Of a stretch of DNA of 58,744 nt, positions 16,990 through 25,791 are shown piece by piece. The position numbers were made by a program, and so were the translations under genes. This DNA comes from Pseudomonadota bacterium (lineage in GTDB: Bacteria > Myxococcota_A > UBA9160 > PR03). The stretch covers positions 1 through 58,744 of the forward strand of contig QEVM01000006.1 of NCBI GenBank assembly GCA_003576805.1. Reading direction: 5' to 3'. The first letter of the stretch is position 1. Each line of letters opens with the position of its first letter. The notes beneath the pieces are model-generated. The model worked only from the letters and a program-made list of their open reading frames with translations. It was not told the DNA's origin and did no database searches.

Positions 16990-18573
16990 GTGACACAGAG
17001 CTTCGACGCGGTGGTCGTCGGCGCCGGCTTCGCCGGTCTCTACATGCTGCACCGGCTGCGCGGGCTCGGCCTCTCGGTGCGCGTCTTCGAGGCGGGCGGC
17101 GGGATCGGCGGCACCTGGTACTGGAACCGCTACCCCGGCGCGCGCTGCGACATCGAGAGCCTCGAGTACTCCTACCAGTTCTCGGAAGAGCTCCAGCAGG
17201 AGTGGGAGTGGACGGAGCGCTACGCGACGCAGCCCGAGATCCTGCGTTACCTCGAGCACGTCGCCGACCGCTTCGACCTGCGCCGCGACGTCGAGCTCGC
17301 GACGCGCGTCGTCGCGGCGCGCTTCGACGACGCGAGCGCGCGCTGGCGCGTCGAGACCGAGCGCGGCTCCGCCACCGCGCGCTTGTGCATCTTCGCGACC
17401 GGCTGCCTCTCCGCCGCCAACGTGCCGCGCATTCCCGGCCTCGAGCGCTTCGGCGGCGCCACGTACCACACGGGCCGCTGGCCGCACGCGGGCGTCGACT
17501 TCACGGGGCTGCGCGTCGGCGTCGTCGGCACCGGCTCGTCCGCGATCCAGTCGATCCCGCGGATCGCCGAGCAGGCGGCGCAGCTCTTCGTGTTCCAGCG
17601 CACGCCCAACTACTCGGTGCCCGCGCACAACCGCCCGCTCGATCCCGGCGAGGTGCGGCGCGTCAAGGCCGACTACGCCGGCTTCCGCCGCCGCAACGCC
17701 GCGCTGCCGTTCGGCGCGAACTTCCCGCCGGGCGAACGCGCCGCGTTCGACGTGGACGAGGCCGAGCGGGCGCGCGAGTACGAGGCGCGCTGGCGGGCGG
17801 GCGGTCTCGCGTTCTTCACGTCCTTCGCCGACCTGATCGTCGACCGCGCCGCGAACGAGACCGCCGCCGAGTTCGTGCGCGCCAAGATCCGCTCCATCGT
17901 GCGCGATCCCGCCGTCGCCGAGCTGCTCGCGCCCGAGCAGGTGATCGGCTGCAAGCGCCTGTGCGTCGACACCGACTACTACGCCACCTTCAACCGCCCG
18001 AACGTGACGCTGGTGGACGTCGCCGCGGCGCCGATCGAGGAGATCCTGCCGGACGGCCTGCGCACGGCGCGCGCGGTGTACCCGCTCGACGCGATCGTGT
18101 TCGCGACCGGCTTCGACGCGATGACCGGCGCCGTGCTCGCGGTCGACGTGCGCGGCGCGGGCGGCCGCTCGCTGCGCGAGAAGTGGAGCGAAGGCCCGCG
18201 CACCTACCTCGGTCTCGGCACCGCCGGCTTCCCGAACCTCTTCCTGATCACCGGCCCGGGCAGCCCGTCGGTGCTCTCGAACATGGTGCCGTCGATCGAG
18301 CAGCACGTGGACTGGATCGCCGACTGCATCGCGTGGATGGACGCGCACGGCAAGACGCGCATCGACGCGACGCCCGCCGCCGAGGACGCCTGGGTCGCGC
18401 ACGTGAACGAGGTGGCGAACGGAACGCTCTATCCGAGCTGCAACTCGTGGTACCTGGGCGCCAACGTGCCGGGCAAGCCGCGCGTCTTCATGCCGTACCT
18501 CGGCTTCCCGCCCTACGTCGAGAAGTGCAACGACGTCGCCGCGAAGGGCTACGAGGGCTTCGCGCTGGCGTGA
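16990..18573 (+). CDS. FAD-dependent Baeyer-Villiger monooxygenase
   Basis: The 527-residue flavoprotein has a first Rossmann motif GAGFAG at 11-16 and a second, NADPH-binding motif GTGSSA at 180-185. The class B fingerprint FxGxxxHxxxWP is matched exactly at 154-165 (FGGATYHTGRWP). It should convert ketones to esters or lactones with NADPH and O2, like cyclohexanone and phenylacetone monooxygenases. The GTG start at 16990 has AGGAGG seven bases upstream; the frame is open to 16630, but that extension runs antisense to the metallopeptidase. Its neighbour downstream, on the opposite strand, is a lactonase-like hydrolase, which could open a lactone product. Confidence 0.95.
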   Translation: MTQSFDAVVVGAGFAGLYMLHRLRGLGLSVRVFEAGGGIGGTWYWNRYPGARCDIESLEYSYQFSEELQQEWEWTERYATQPEILRYLEHVADRFDLRRDVELATRVVAARFDDASARWRVETERGSATARLCIFATGCLSAANVPRIPGLERFGGATYHTGRWPHAGVDFTGLRVGVVGTGSSAIQSIPRIAEQAAQLFVFQRTPNYSVPAHNRPLDPGEVRRVKADYAGFRRRNAALPFGANFPPGERAAFDVDEAERAREYEARWRAGGLAFFTSFADLIVDRAANETAAEFVRAKIRSIVRDPAVAELLAPEQVIGCKRLCVDTDYYATFNRPNVTLVDVAAAPIEEILPDGLRTARAVYPLDAIVFATGFDAMTGAVLAVDVRGAGGRSLREKWSEGPRTYLGLGTAGFPNLFLITGPGSPSVLSNMVPSIEQHVDWIADCIAWMDAHGKTRIDATPAAEDAWVAHVNEVANGTLYPSCNSWYLGANVPGKPRVFMPYLGFPPYVEKCNDVAAKGYEGFALA

Positions 18574-18574
18574 T

Positions 18575-18596
18575 CGCCGGACGCCCGAGTCCGGCG
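18575..18596. terminator. hairpin between convergent genes
   Basis: CGCCGGAC and GTCCGGCG form a perfect 8-bp stem with a 6-base loop, placed between the ends of the monooxygenase (plus) and the lactonase-like gene (minus). There is no clear T run, so it is a candidate bidirectional terminator of the GC-rich type only. Confidence 0.45.
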
Positions 18597-18603
18597 TGCC
18601 GCT

Positions 18604-19458
18604 CTACTCGACGATCGCGATCGCGTGCTCCGACACGCTGCGGAAGCCGAGCGACTTCGGGTCGGCGAACAGGCGCGGCTCGTGGCCCGGGATCAGCAGG
18701 CCGCCGCGCAGGATGCGGCGGATCTTCTTGAACGACTCGACCGCCTCGCCGCCGTTGAGCGCGAGCCCGAGCGGGATGTCCTCTTCGAGATTGCGGTAGG
18801 TGTAGACGGCGTCCGAGCTGTAGCAGACGCGTCCCCGCACGGTGTCGAGGCAGGCGGTCATGGTGCCGGCCGTGTGGCCGGGCGTCAGATAGACGTCGAC
18901 GCCGGGCACGACGCCCTCGACGTCGCCGTCGACGAGCAGCACGCGGCCCTGCCAGTTGAGCCGCACCATCGCGAGGACGTCGTCCGCGACGAACGCGCTC
19001 TTGGCTGCGCTGTTGTGCGGCAGCGCGCCGGCGGCGTACTCGAGCTCGCGGCGCTGCACGATGAACTTCGCGTTCGGGAAGCGCGACGTGCCGCCGGCGT
19101 GGTCGAAGTGCAGGTGCGAGATCGTCACGAAGTCCACCTGCTCGGGAAGCAGCCCGATCTCGGCGAGCAGCTTCGCGTACTCGGTCCAGCCCGTGATCCC
19201 GTAGCCCGCGCCGAGGGCCGGGTCGACGTAGCCGGCGTCGAGCACGACGACGTGGCGATCGCTCTTGGCGACGCACATCGCGAACGGCACGTCGACCTTC
19301 GCGTCGGGCGGCGAGCCGGCCAGCAGCATCGACAGCGGCGCCGCGGGCGCCGTCGCGTAGCGCAGACACCAGACCTTCTCGAAGCGTTCGCCCGCGTGGG
19401 CGGCGCCGGCGCCGAGCGCCGTGCAAATCAGTCCGACGGCGATCGCGATCGCACGCAT
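18604..19458 (-). CDS. exported metallo-beta-lactamase-fold hydrolase, N-acyl homoserine lactonase-like
   Basis: The 284-residue product has a signal peptide (1-22, AHA cleavage) and the metal motif HLHFDH at 115-120. TPGHTAG and SSDAVY follow, then a late GHEP, giving the usual set of two-metal ligands. The layout resembles AiiA/AttM-type quorum-quenching lactonases, which lack a signal peptide; this one is predicted to be periplasmic or secreted. It would open a lactone ring of an acyl-homoserine lactone or another lactone. It converges with the Baeyer-Villiger monooxygenase, so hydrolysis of that enzyme's product is an alternative. Its Shine-Dalgarno lies in a hairpin (see 19462). Confidence 0.85.
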   Translation of the reverse strand: MRAIAIAVGLICTALGAGAAHAGERFEKVWCLRYATAPAAPLSMLLAGSPPDAKVDVPFAMCVAKSDRHVVVLDAGYVDPALGAGYGITGWTEYAKLLAEIGLLPEQVDFVTISHLHFDHAGGTSRFPNAKFIVQRRELEYAAGALPHNSAAKSAFVADDVLAMVRLNWQGRVLLVDGDVEGVVPGVDVYLTPGHTAGTMTACLDTVRGRVCYSSDAVYTYRNLEEDIPLGLALNGGEAVESFKKIRRILRGGLLIPGHEPRLFADPKSLGFRSVSEHAIAIVE

Positions 19459-19461
19459 GCA

Positions 19462-19479
19462 GCCCTCCCGGTGGAGGGC
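19462..19479 (-). promoter_or_regulatory. hairpin covering the ribosome-binding site of the lactonase-like gene
   Basis: On the minus strand GCCCTCC pairs perfectly with GGAGGGC across a 4-base loop. The second arm is the Shine-Dalgarno itself, ending three bases before the ATG at 19458. Folding would hide the ribosome-binding site. It could equally end transcription of the GST gene upstream (ending at 19513); there is no T run to decide. Confidence 0.45.
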
Positions 19480-19512
19480 CGACGCTACCGCGTGACGCCG
19501 CGAGCCGCCCAG

Positions 19513-20427
19513 CTAGCCGGCGCGGACGACCGCGTACTCCTCGCGCGGGAAGTGCACGACCACTTCGCCGGCGCGCGGCGTCTCGCGGCGCACGGCGATC
19601 TCGTGCAGGTCGGAGGCGGCGAGTTTTCCCGCGACGACGCCCGAGCCGTACTCGTCCGCGAGCACCACGACCGGATCGCCGAGCGCCATTCCGTCGGGCA
19701 GCACCGGCTCGCCGTCGTAGCGCGCCGGGCTGGCGTCGCGCGCGATCGCGATCGCATCGGCGGAGGCGAGCTCGCTGCGCGTGCCGTGTCCGATCGCGCG
19801 CACGCGCTCCGTCCACGCGGGCAGGTGTCGCAGCGGCGTGAGCAGCGCGGCGGTCCGCTCGTGCATCCCGAGCAGCAGCAGCGGATGGAACGCCGAGAGG
19901 TCGGCGAGCGTCGGCTCGGCGCCCAGCAGGAAGCGGCGCCCGTCGGCGAGCAGCCGTTCCAGGCGGTCGAGGTTCGCACGGATCTGCAGCAGCTTCGCCG
20001 GCAGGATCATCGGCGTGCGATCGAGGTCCATGCCCGGCGGCACCATCGTCTTGCGACGGTCCTCCACGAACTCTTCGGGAAAGACGCCGCCGATCCCGAA
20101 GAGCGCGAGGACCGCCATCATGAAGGTGGTCTCGGCCCAGCGCGACACGGCGTGCGCCTGCGTCGCGATCTCGAGCGGCGCGAGCAGTGGATCCGGCGCG
20201 ACGCGGTCGAGCGCGCGCGCGATGCAGTGCGTGTCGCAGTAGACGTCGGCGCCGATCTGGAGCACCGGCACGCGCCGATAGCCGCCGGTCAGCTCCAGGT
20301 GGTCCGGCTTCGGCATCACCATCGGCGTCTGCACCGAGCGCCACGCGAGCCGCTTGCGCCCGAGCGCCAGCCGGATCTTCTCGGCGTAGGGCGACATCTC
20401 GTAGTGGTGGAGGATGAGATCCGTCAT
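19513..20427 (-). CDS. glutathione S-transferase family protein with C-terminal extension
   Basis: This 304-residue protein starts with a thioredoxin-like GST N-domain (LHHYEMSPYAEKIRLALG, GYRRVPVLQIG, then a CDTHCIARAL helix). An all-helical C-domain follows, with PTLADLSAFHPL. After about residue 215 there is an extra 80-90-residue domain of beta character, which ordinary GSTs of 200-220 residues lack. The ATG at 20427 begins exactly at the family N-terminus. It is 54 bases upstream of the lactonase-like gene on the same strand. A detoxification or dehalogenation role is possible; the substrate is unknown. Confidence 0.85.
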   Translation of the reverse strand: MTDLILHHYEMSPYAEKIRLALGRKRLAWRSVQTPMVMPKPDHLELTGGYRRVPVLQIGADVYCDTHCIARALDRVAPDPLLAPLEIATQAHAVSRWAETTFMMAVLALFGIGGVFPEEFVEDRRKTMVPPGMDLDRTPMILPAKLLQIRANLDRLERLLADGRRFLLGAEPTLADLSAFHPLLLLGMHERTAALLTPLRHLPAWTERVRAIGHGTRSELASADAIAIARDASPARYDGEPVLPDGMALGDPVVVLADEYGSGVVAGKLAASDLHEIAVRRETPRAGEVVVHFPREEYAVVRAG

Positions 20428-20488
20428 CGCGACACACTGCGCCAGCCCGACCCCGGACGCCAGCGGACGCATCGCTGCGGGAAGCGCC

Positions 20489-20929
20489 TCAGCGCGGCAG
20501 CAGCACCATCTGCGTGCAGCGGAACAGCGCGATCGTGCGGCCCGTCGCCTCGTTGGTGACGGTCGCGTCCCAGACGTGGGTCTGGCGGCCGAGATGCGCG
20601 GGCGTGCAGCGGCACGTGACGCGCTCGCCGACGCGCGCCGAGGCCAGAAAGTTCGACTTGAGCTCGATGGTCGTGAACGACGCGCCGGCCGGGACATGGG
20701 CGCCGCAGCCGATCGCGGCGCAGGTGTCCGCGAGCGCCACGATCGCCGGCGCGAACAGGAAGCCCGTGCCGGCGATCAGGTTCTCCGTGACGTCGATGTG
20801 CCCGAGCACCAGATCGGGTGCGGCGTGATCGAAGACGCAGCCGAGCTGGCCCGGCACGAGCGGGCCGAAGAACTCGTTCATGCGACGCGCGCGGGCGACG
20901 GGGTCGTTCGCGTCGGCGGGCTCGCTCAT
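20489..20929 (-). CDS. PaaI-family hotdog thioesterase
   Basis: The 146-residue product has the hotdog pattern of PaaI/4-hydroxybenzoyl-CoA thioesterases: an N-terminal helix region, GTGFLFAPAIVALADTCAAIGC as the central helix, and FTTIELKSNFLASA as the next strand. It would hydrolyse an acyl-CoA thioester in the cytoplasm, for example in aromatic or fatty acid catabolism. The ATG at 20929 is chosen because the family N-terminus starts there. It sits between the PEP-CTERM gene upstream (11-base gap) and the GST gene downstream, all on the minus strand. Confidence 0.87.
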   Translation of the reverse strand: MSEPADANDPVARARRMNEFFGPLVPGQLGCVFDHAAPDLVLGHIDVTENLIAGTGFLFAPAIVALADTCAAIGCGAHVPAGASFTTIELKSNFLASARVGERVTCRCTPAHLGRQTHVWDATVTNEATGRTIALFRCTQMVLLPR

Positions 20930-20940
20930 GCCCGCACACT

Positions 20941-21975
20941 CTACCTCGCGTGCGGGCGAGCGCGCGCGGCGAGCAGCGCGACGGCGCCGAGCGCGACTGC
21001 CGCGAGCGCGCCGGCGCCCGGCTCGGGCACGGCGAACGCGCAGCGCGTGAGGCGCACGTCGCTCAGGTTCAGCTTGTCGCCGATCACCTGGGTGCAGCCC
21101 TGCACGTTGTCGAACGACGCCTCGCCGCCGCTCTGGCCGAGACTCCAGAACGCGACGCCGTTCACGAGCGCGCTGCTGAAGTTGAAGTGCGCGGCGTTGT
21201 CGGGGCGGTCGCTGTAGAAGAGCACGCTGCCCGGCGCGATGCCGCCGTCGCCGACCAGGATCGCCGCCTGCGAGATCAGGAAGTTCGCGGCGTCGGGAAC
21301 GCGGAAGATCGCCTGCGCGCCGGGCGGGCCGTCGATCACGACGTTGCGGTTCGCGAGCAGCAGGTCGTCGCCGCCGGTGTCGATGTCGAAGACGGTGAGG
21401 CCCGGGCCGAGGTCGATGCGCGCGAGGTCCCACTCGCCGCCGGGAAAGCTGAGCAGCGCGTCGCGCGGCAGCGCCGGGATCTGGCTGCGCGCCGCCGCGA
21501 GGTCGGCGAGGACGGCGCCGAACGCGACGCCGCCCGTGAGGCCGTTCGCCGGGAAGGGGAGCCCGTCGAACGTCGTGTCCGACACGCCGTCGTTGCAGGC
21601 CGCCGCGCTCGCCGCGCACGCGAAGCCGAACGCGCCCTCGATCGCGAGGTTCGCGACGTCGAAGCGCCCGCCGGGATCGACGATCGCGACGTCGCCGTCG
21701 CCCGTGACGCCGGTCGGCACGGGCAGCGCGTCCAACGGAATCGGCTCGACGAGCGTGAGGCCCGGCATCGGCACGGCCGCGACGTTCGCGCCGAGCTCGA
21801 AGTTGCTGACCGCGACCGTCGTGCCGGCGACGTCGGCGTCGCCGGTGCCGACCAGCAGATACGGCGCGGTCGCGGCGCCGAGCGCCGCTGCGCGCTGCGG
21901 AGCGAGCGACGCCGCGGCGACGGCGCACGCGAGCACTGCCGCGCCGCGCAGGAATCTAGACACGGGGAGCTGCAT
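20941..21975 (-). CDS. PEP-CTERM protein, choice-of-anchor A-like
   Basis: The 344-residue exported protein has a signal peptide with a Lys-free but Arg-containing n-region and a hydrophobic core to about residue 31. A beta-rich body follows that resembles the choice-of-anchor A family: a repeated hydrophobic/Asn/Gly ladder, a Cys pair at the AAACNDG loop, and FNFSSALVNG. The C-terminal PEP-CTERM tag starts with VPEPG at about 316 and ends in a basic tail. The ATG at 21975 was chosen for the signal peptide; the frame stays open far upstream, antisense to the dimethylformamidase-like gene. Assignment to that anchor family is by resemblance and is moderate. Confidence 0.8.
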   Translation of the reverse strand: MQLPVSRFLRGAAVLACAVAAASLAPQRAAALGAATAPYLLVGTGDADVAGTTVAVSNFELGANVAAVPMPGLTLVEPIPLDALPVPTGVTGDGDVAIVDPGGRFDVANLAIEGAFGFACAASAAACNDGVSDTTFDGLPFPANGLTGGVAFGAVLADLAAARSQIPALPRDALLSFPGGEWDLARIDLGPGLTVFDIDTGGDDLLLANRNVVIDGPPGAQAIFRVPDAANFLISQAAILVGDGGIAPGSVLFYSDRPDNAAHFNFSSALVNGVAFWSLGQSGGEASFDNVQGCTQVIGDKLNLSDVRLTRCAFAVPEPGAGALAAVALGAVALLAARARPHAR

Positions 21976-22131
21976 CGGTTTCGTCCTGAGAGGGTGTTCT
22001 CTGGGACTAGCGGATCGGGATCGTGCGTCCACGCGCCGCGCGCGCGCGGCCGAGAGGTCGTCACGTTTGTAAGGATTGTCGCGCTGCGATGACGCGTGCG
22101 GGCGTATCGTGGCCGGCGGAGGATCCAGCCG

Positions 22132-24735
22132 ATGCGCGCCGTCGCACTCGCAGCGTTCCTGCTGGCCGCGGTGGCGGGCCGCGCCTTCGCGCAGGACGCC
22201 TTCTCCTTCGCGCCCTGGCGCACCGTGGCGCCCGCGCCGGGCTGGACGTTCTCGCCGGCCGACTTCGACGCCGACGGCGACTCCGACCTCGTCGGCTACT
22301 ACACCGGGAACGGATCGCTCTGGGTCCTCGACAACCAGGGCGGGAGCTTCGGCGCGGCGCAGTACGCCGTGATCAGCCCGACGGCGGGCTGGCAGATCGA
22401 GGCGGGCGACTTCACGGGCGACGCGCTGCCCGACGTGTTCGGCTACCACCCGAGCAACGGCACGCTCTGGGTCGGCGCCAACACCGGCACGGCGTTCTCG
22501 TTCACGATCTGGGGCACCGTCACGCCCTCCGCGGGCTGGCGCTTCAGCGTCGGCGACTTCACGGGCGACGGCGCGCTCGACGTGCTGGGCTACGACGCGT
22601 CGAGCGGTCAGCTCCGCGTCGGCGCCAACACCGGCACGTCGTTCGCGTTCACGACGTGGTCCACCGTCGGTCCCGCGAGCGGCTGGACGTTCGCGGCGGG
22701 CGACTTCGACGGCGACGGCGCGCTCGACGTCGCGGGACACCACGCGAACCAGACGCTGTGGATGGGCCGCAACACGGGCGCCGGCTTCTCGTTCGCCCAG
22801 TGGGGGACGCTCGCGGGAACGGGCTGGTCCTTCTCGCAGCTCGTCGCGGGCGAGCTCACCGGCGATGGGGCTGCGGACCTGATCGGCTACTCCGCGCCCT
22901 TCGAGGACCTCGTCGTCGGCGTCGCCGCGGGCGATCGCTTCCTGCTGCGCAAGTGGGGCGACTTCGCGCCCGGCTCGAGCTTCGTCGCGGGCCGCTTCAC
23001 GGGTCCGCCCGAGGCGGACCTGCTCGCGTACACGCCGGCGAGCGGCGTGCTCGCGGTCGGCGACAACGTGCAGCCGCCGAAGGGCTACGTGTGGCCGCTC
23101 TCGGCGGCGCCGGGCGAGACGCTGGCGTTCCACGTCTCGGGACGCGGCAGCAGCGACGTCATCTTTCTGCGTCACCGCGCCGACGCCGCCGGCCTCGCCA
23201 GCACGCCGATGGGCGCGACGACCTTCTCGCCGGAGCCGCGCTCCGAGCCGGCGTTCGCGTATCGCGACGGCTGCGGCTGGCCCGAGAGCTTCGCGTGGAC
23301 GATCCCCGAAGGCTGGCCCTCCGGCATCTACTCGGCGCGCTTCACGGACCGCTTCGGCGCCACGTCCGACGTGACCTTCGTCGTGAAGCCGGCGCCCGCC
23401 GAGCGCTCGACGGTCGCGGTGCTCGCGAACGTCAACACGTGGAACGCGTACAACGACTGGGGCGGCAAGTCGAAGTACCACGGCGCCGCGGACCTCTCCT
23501 TCCTGCGGCCGAACCCGCAGGCGTCGCCCGTGATCGACGACGTGCCGCCCGGCGGCTGGAGCCATCCGCACCACCTGACGCGCGGCGAGCTGTGGCCGAT
23601 CACCTGGCTGGAGGACGCGGGCTGGCAGCCGGACGTCTACAGCGACGTCGACTTCCACGAGCACGGGCTGCCGAGCGGCTACCGCACGCTCGTGCTCACC
23701 ACGCACCCCGAGTACTGGTCCGTCGAGATGTACGACCAGCTCGTCGCCTTCCTCGCCGGCGGCGGCTCGCTGCTCTACCTCGGCGGCAACGGCATCTACG
23801 AGCCCGGCGAGTACATCGCGGGCGGCACGGCGATGCGCTTCATCGGCGGCGTCGAGGGCGCCAACCGCGACGCGTTCCTGTTCCGGCGCACGACGTCGCC
23901 GCCGCGGCCCGAGCGCTCCGTGCTCGGCGTCGCGACCGAGCGCTGCGGCGTCACCGGCCACGCCTACACGGTGACGTCGCCGCTGCATCCGATCCTGCAG
24001 TGCGCGGGCGCGTCCGGCGTGTTCGGAACGAGCGGACTGAACCGCAGCTACGACCCGCTCGGCCGCGCCGCCGCCTTGGAGACCGACACCAGCAGCGGTC
24101 CCGGCGCCGTCGGCGAGGCGATCGGCTGCGGCGGCAGCGCGCTCTCGACGCCGCCTTCCGCGCTGCCCGCCGGGCTCGAGGTGCTGGCGCGCGCCGACGT
24201 CGCGCCGGGCGTTCCCGGCGCGGAGCTCGTGTACTACGACCATCCCGGCGGCGGCCTCGTGCTCTCGGCGGGATCCATCACGTTCGGCGGCAGCCTGCCG
24301 GTGGACCCCGCGATCCAGGGCATCGTGCAGTGCGCGCTCGAGGAGGCCGAAACGCGGCCCGATCCGCAGTGCGGCAACGGCCTCGACGACGACGCCGACG
24401 GCGCGATCGACTGGCCCGCCGACGACGGCTGCACGTCCGCCGCGGACGCCACCGAGCGCTTCGACTGCGAGGACGGCGTCGACAACGACGCCGACGGGCT
24501 CGTCGACCATCCCGACGACCCGGGCTGCGCGCACGCGACGGGCAAGCGCGAGAACCCGCAGTGCAGCAACGGCGCCGACGACGACGACGACGGCGCGATC
24601 GACTGGCCCGCCGACACGAAGTGTCGTGGCCCGGCCGACAACGACGAGCTCAGCAACCCGGCCTGCGGCGGCGGCGCAGAGCTCCTGCTGGTCGCGGCGG
24701 GGCTGCTGCGCTCGCGCTCGCGACGGCGGCGCTGA
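22132..24735 (+). CDS. secreted FG-GAP-repeat / N,N-dimethylformamidase-like protein with Cys-Asp repeats and CTERM-like tail
   Basis: The 867-residue product has a signal peptide (1-22). Six FG-GAP-like repeats of about 50 residues follow (to about 300; each with W-F, GDFTGDG or similar and a GANTG turn). The next domain (about 320-745) resembles the C-terminal domain of the large subunit of N,N-dimethylformamidase: NVNTWNAYNDWGG, HHLTRGELWPITWLE and TTHPEYWS. Three Cys/Asp-rich repeats come next (pattern C-x-DG-x-DNDxDG-x-ID-x-P-x-D-x-x-C). The end is a short tail, CGGG, hydrophobic stretch and an Arg cluster, which looks like a sorting signal but is not PEP-CTERM. GGAGGA precedes the ATG at 22132. 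An amidase role is possible but unproven. Confidence 0.78.
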   Translation: MRAVALAAFLLAAVAGRAFAQDAFSFAPWRTVAPAPGWTFSPADFDADGDSDLVGYYTGNGSLWVLDNQGGSFGAAQYAVISPTAGWQIEAGDFTGDALPDVFGYHPSNGTLWVGANTGTAFSFTIWGTVTPSAGWRFSVGDFTGDGALDVLGYDASSGQLRVGANTGTSFAFTTWSTVGPASGWTFAAGDFDGDGALDVAGHHANQTLWMGRNTGAGFSFAQWGTLAGTGWSFSQLVAGELTGDGAADLIGYSAPFEDLVVGVAAGDRFLLRKWGDFAPGSSFVAGRFTGPPEADLLAYTPASGVLAVGDNVQPPKGYVWPLSAAPGETLAFHVSGRGSSDVIFLRHRADAAGLASTPMGATTFSPEPRSEPAFAYRDGCGWPESFAWTIPEGWPSGIYSARFTDRFGATSDVTFVVKPAPAERSTVAVLANVNTWNAYNDWGGKSKYHGAADLSFLRPNPQASPVIDDVPPGGWSHPHHLTRGELWPITWLEDAGWQPDVYSDVDFHEHGLPSGYRTLVLTTHPEYWSVEMYDQLVAFLAGGGSLLYLGGNGIYEPGEYIAGGTAMRFIGGVEGANRDAFLFRRTTSPPRPERSVLGVATERCGVTGHAYTVTSPLHPILQCAGASGVFGTSGLNRSYDPLGRAAALETDTSSGPGAVGEAIGCGGSALSTPPSALPAGLEVLARADVAPGVPGAELVYYDHPGGGLVLSAGSITFGGSLPVDPAIQGIVQCALEEAETRPDPQCGNGLDDDADGAIDWPADDGCTSAADATERFDCEDGVDNDADGLVDHPDDPGCAHATGKRENPQCSNGADDDDDGAIDWPADTKCRGPADNDELSNPACGGGAELLLVAAGLLRSRSRRRR

Positions 24736-24812
24736 GCGCGCGATCGGCCGCTCCATCGAGCGTTCTCCGCGACCCTGGGCGCGCCCCGCGATCCGCCATA
24801 GGCTGTGCCGCC

Positions 24813-25778
24813 GTGAAGCTCCGCTACCTCCTCGCGTTCGCGCTCGGCATCGGCGTCGTGTTCGCGCACCGCTCCGGCGACCAGCCGCGGCTCGACGCGG
24901 TCGAGGCCGCGCGCGGGGAGACGGGCGTCGCGCTCGAGGCGGGCCGCGTCGACGTCGGCGACGTCTCGCTGCACGTCGTGCAGGCCGGGCCCGCGGACGG
25001 ACCGCTCGTCGTCCTGCTGCACGGCTTCCCCGAGTTCTGGTACGCGTGGCGCGACGTGATCCCGCCGCTCGCGCAGGCGGGCTTCCGCGTCGCCGCGCCG
25101 GATCAGCGCGGCTACGGCGACTCGGACAAGCTGCGCGACGTCGAGGCGTATCGCGTCGACCGGCTCGGCGACGACGTGGCCGGCCTGATCGCGGCGCTCG
25201 GCCGCGAGCGCGCCTTCGTCGTCGCGCACGACTGGGGCGGCGGCGTCGCCTGGAACGTCGCGATCCGCCATCCCGCGCGCGTCGCCAAGCTCGCGGTGCT
25301 CGACACGCCGCACCCCGACGTCGAGCACGTGCTGCCGCAGACGAACGAGAAGCGGATCTCGTGGTACCGCACCTTCTTCCAGATTCCGTTCGTGCCGGAG
25401 GAGACCGCGCGCTGGGGCGACTGGTACCTGCTCGCGAAGTCGCTGCGCGACTCCTCGAAGCCGGGCGCGTTCTCCGACGAGAAGCTGGCGCTCTACCGCT
25501 CCGCGTGGGATCGCGACGGCGCGTTCGGGACGATGGTGAACTGGTATCGCGCGGCGTACCGCTTCCGCGCGGAGCCCGCCGCGCCGCGCCGCGTCGCGGT
25601 GCCGACCGCGATCCTGGTCGCCGCGAACGACGCCTTCATTCCCGGCGACCTGACGCGCGCGAGCGTGCAGCTCTGCGACGACGCGAAGCTGGTCGAGCTC
25701 GGCAGCGGCACGCACTGGATCGTGCAGGAGGAGCCGGCGCGCGTCGCGGCCGAGCTCGTCGCGTTCTTCCGCGAGTAG
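24813..25778 (+). CDS. alpha/beta hydrolase, epoxide hydrolase-like
   Basis: The 321-residue enzyme has the oxyanion-hole motif HGFPE at 70-74 and nucleophile Asp140 in HDWGG. A cap domain follows, then an acidic residue in AANDAF and His in GTHW near the C-terminus. The Asp nucleophile with HGFPE is typical of soluble epoxide hydrolases and also of haloalkane or fluoroacetate dehalogenases, so both remain possible. A hydrophobic N-terminal segment (4-18) could be a signal or membrane anchor. The GTG start at 24813 is preferred. It follows the dimethylformamidase-like gene by 77 bases on the same strand and converges with the AAA ATPase gene. Confidence 0.9.
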   Translation: MKLRYLLAFALGIGVVFAHRSGDQPRLDAVEAARGETGVALEAGRVDVGDVSLHVVQAGPADGPLVVLLHGFPEFWYAWRDVIPPLAQAGFRVAAPDQRGYGDSDKLRDVEAYRVDRLGDDVAGLIAALGRERAFVVAHDWGGGVAWNVAIRHPARVAKLAVLDTPHPDVEHVLPQTNEKRISWYRTFFQIPFVPEETARWGDWYLLAKSLRDSSKPGAFSDEKLALYRSAWDRDGAFGTMVNWYRAAYRFRAEPAAPRRVAVPTAILVAANDAFIPGDLTRASVQLCDDAKLVELGSGTHWIVQEEPARVAAELVAFFRE

Positions 25779-25791
25779 TGCGCGGCGCTCG

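Noticed and set aside
14263..18402. A 1379-codon open frame on the minus strand spanning the metallopeptidase and monooxygenase
   Set aside because: It lies in another frame of the metallopeptidase and antisense to the monooxygenase; it has no recognisable motif and crosses the divergent promoter.
18575..18596. The hairpin between convergent genes as an operator
   Set aside because: It sits between two gene ends, not upstream of a gene, so a terminator role is more likely.
22096..22131. Upstream start for the dimethylformamidase-like gene
   Set aside because: It adds 12 charged residues before the signal peptide and lacks a Shine-Dalgarno, whereas 22132 has GGAGGA.
20941..24756. One giant minus-strand gene joining the PEP-CTERM gene to the region opposite the dimethylformamidase-like gene
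   Set aside because: Only the last 344 codons look like protein (signal peptide at 21975, PEP-CTERM tag at the end); the rest is antisense low-complexity sequence.
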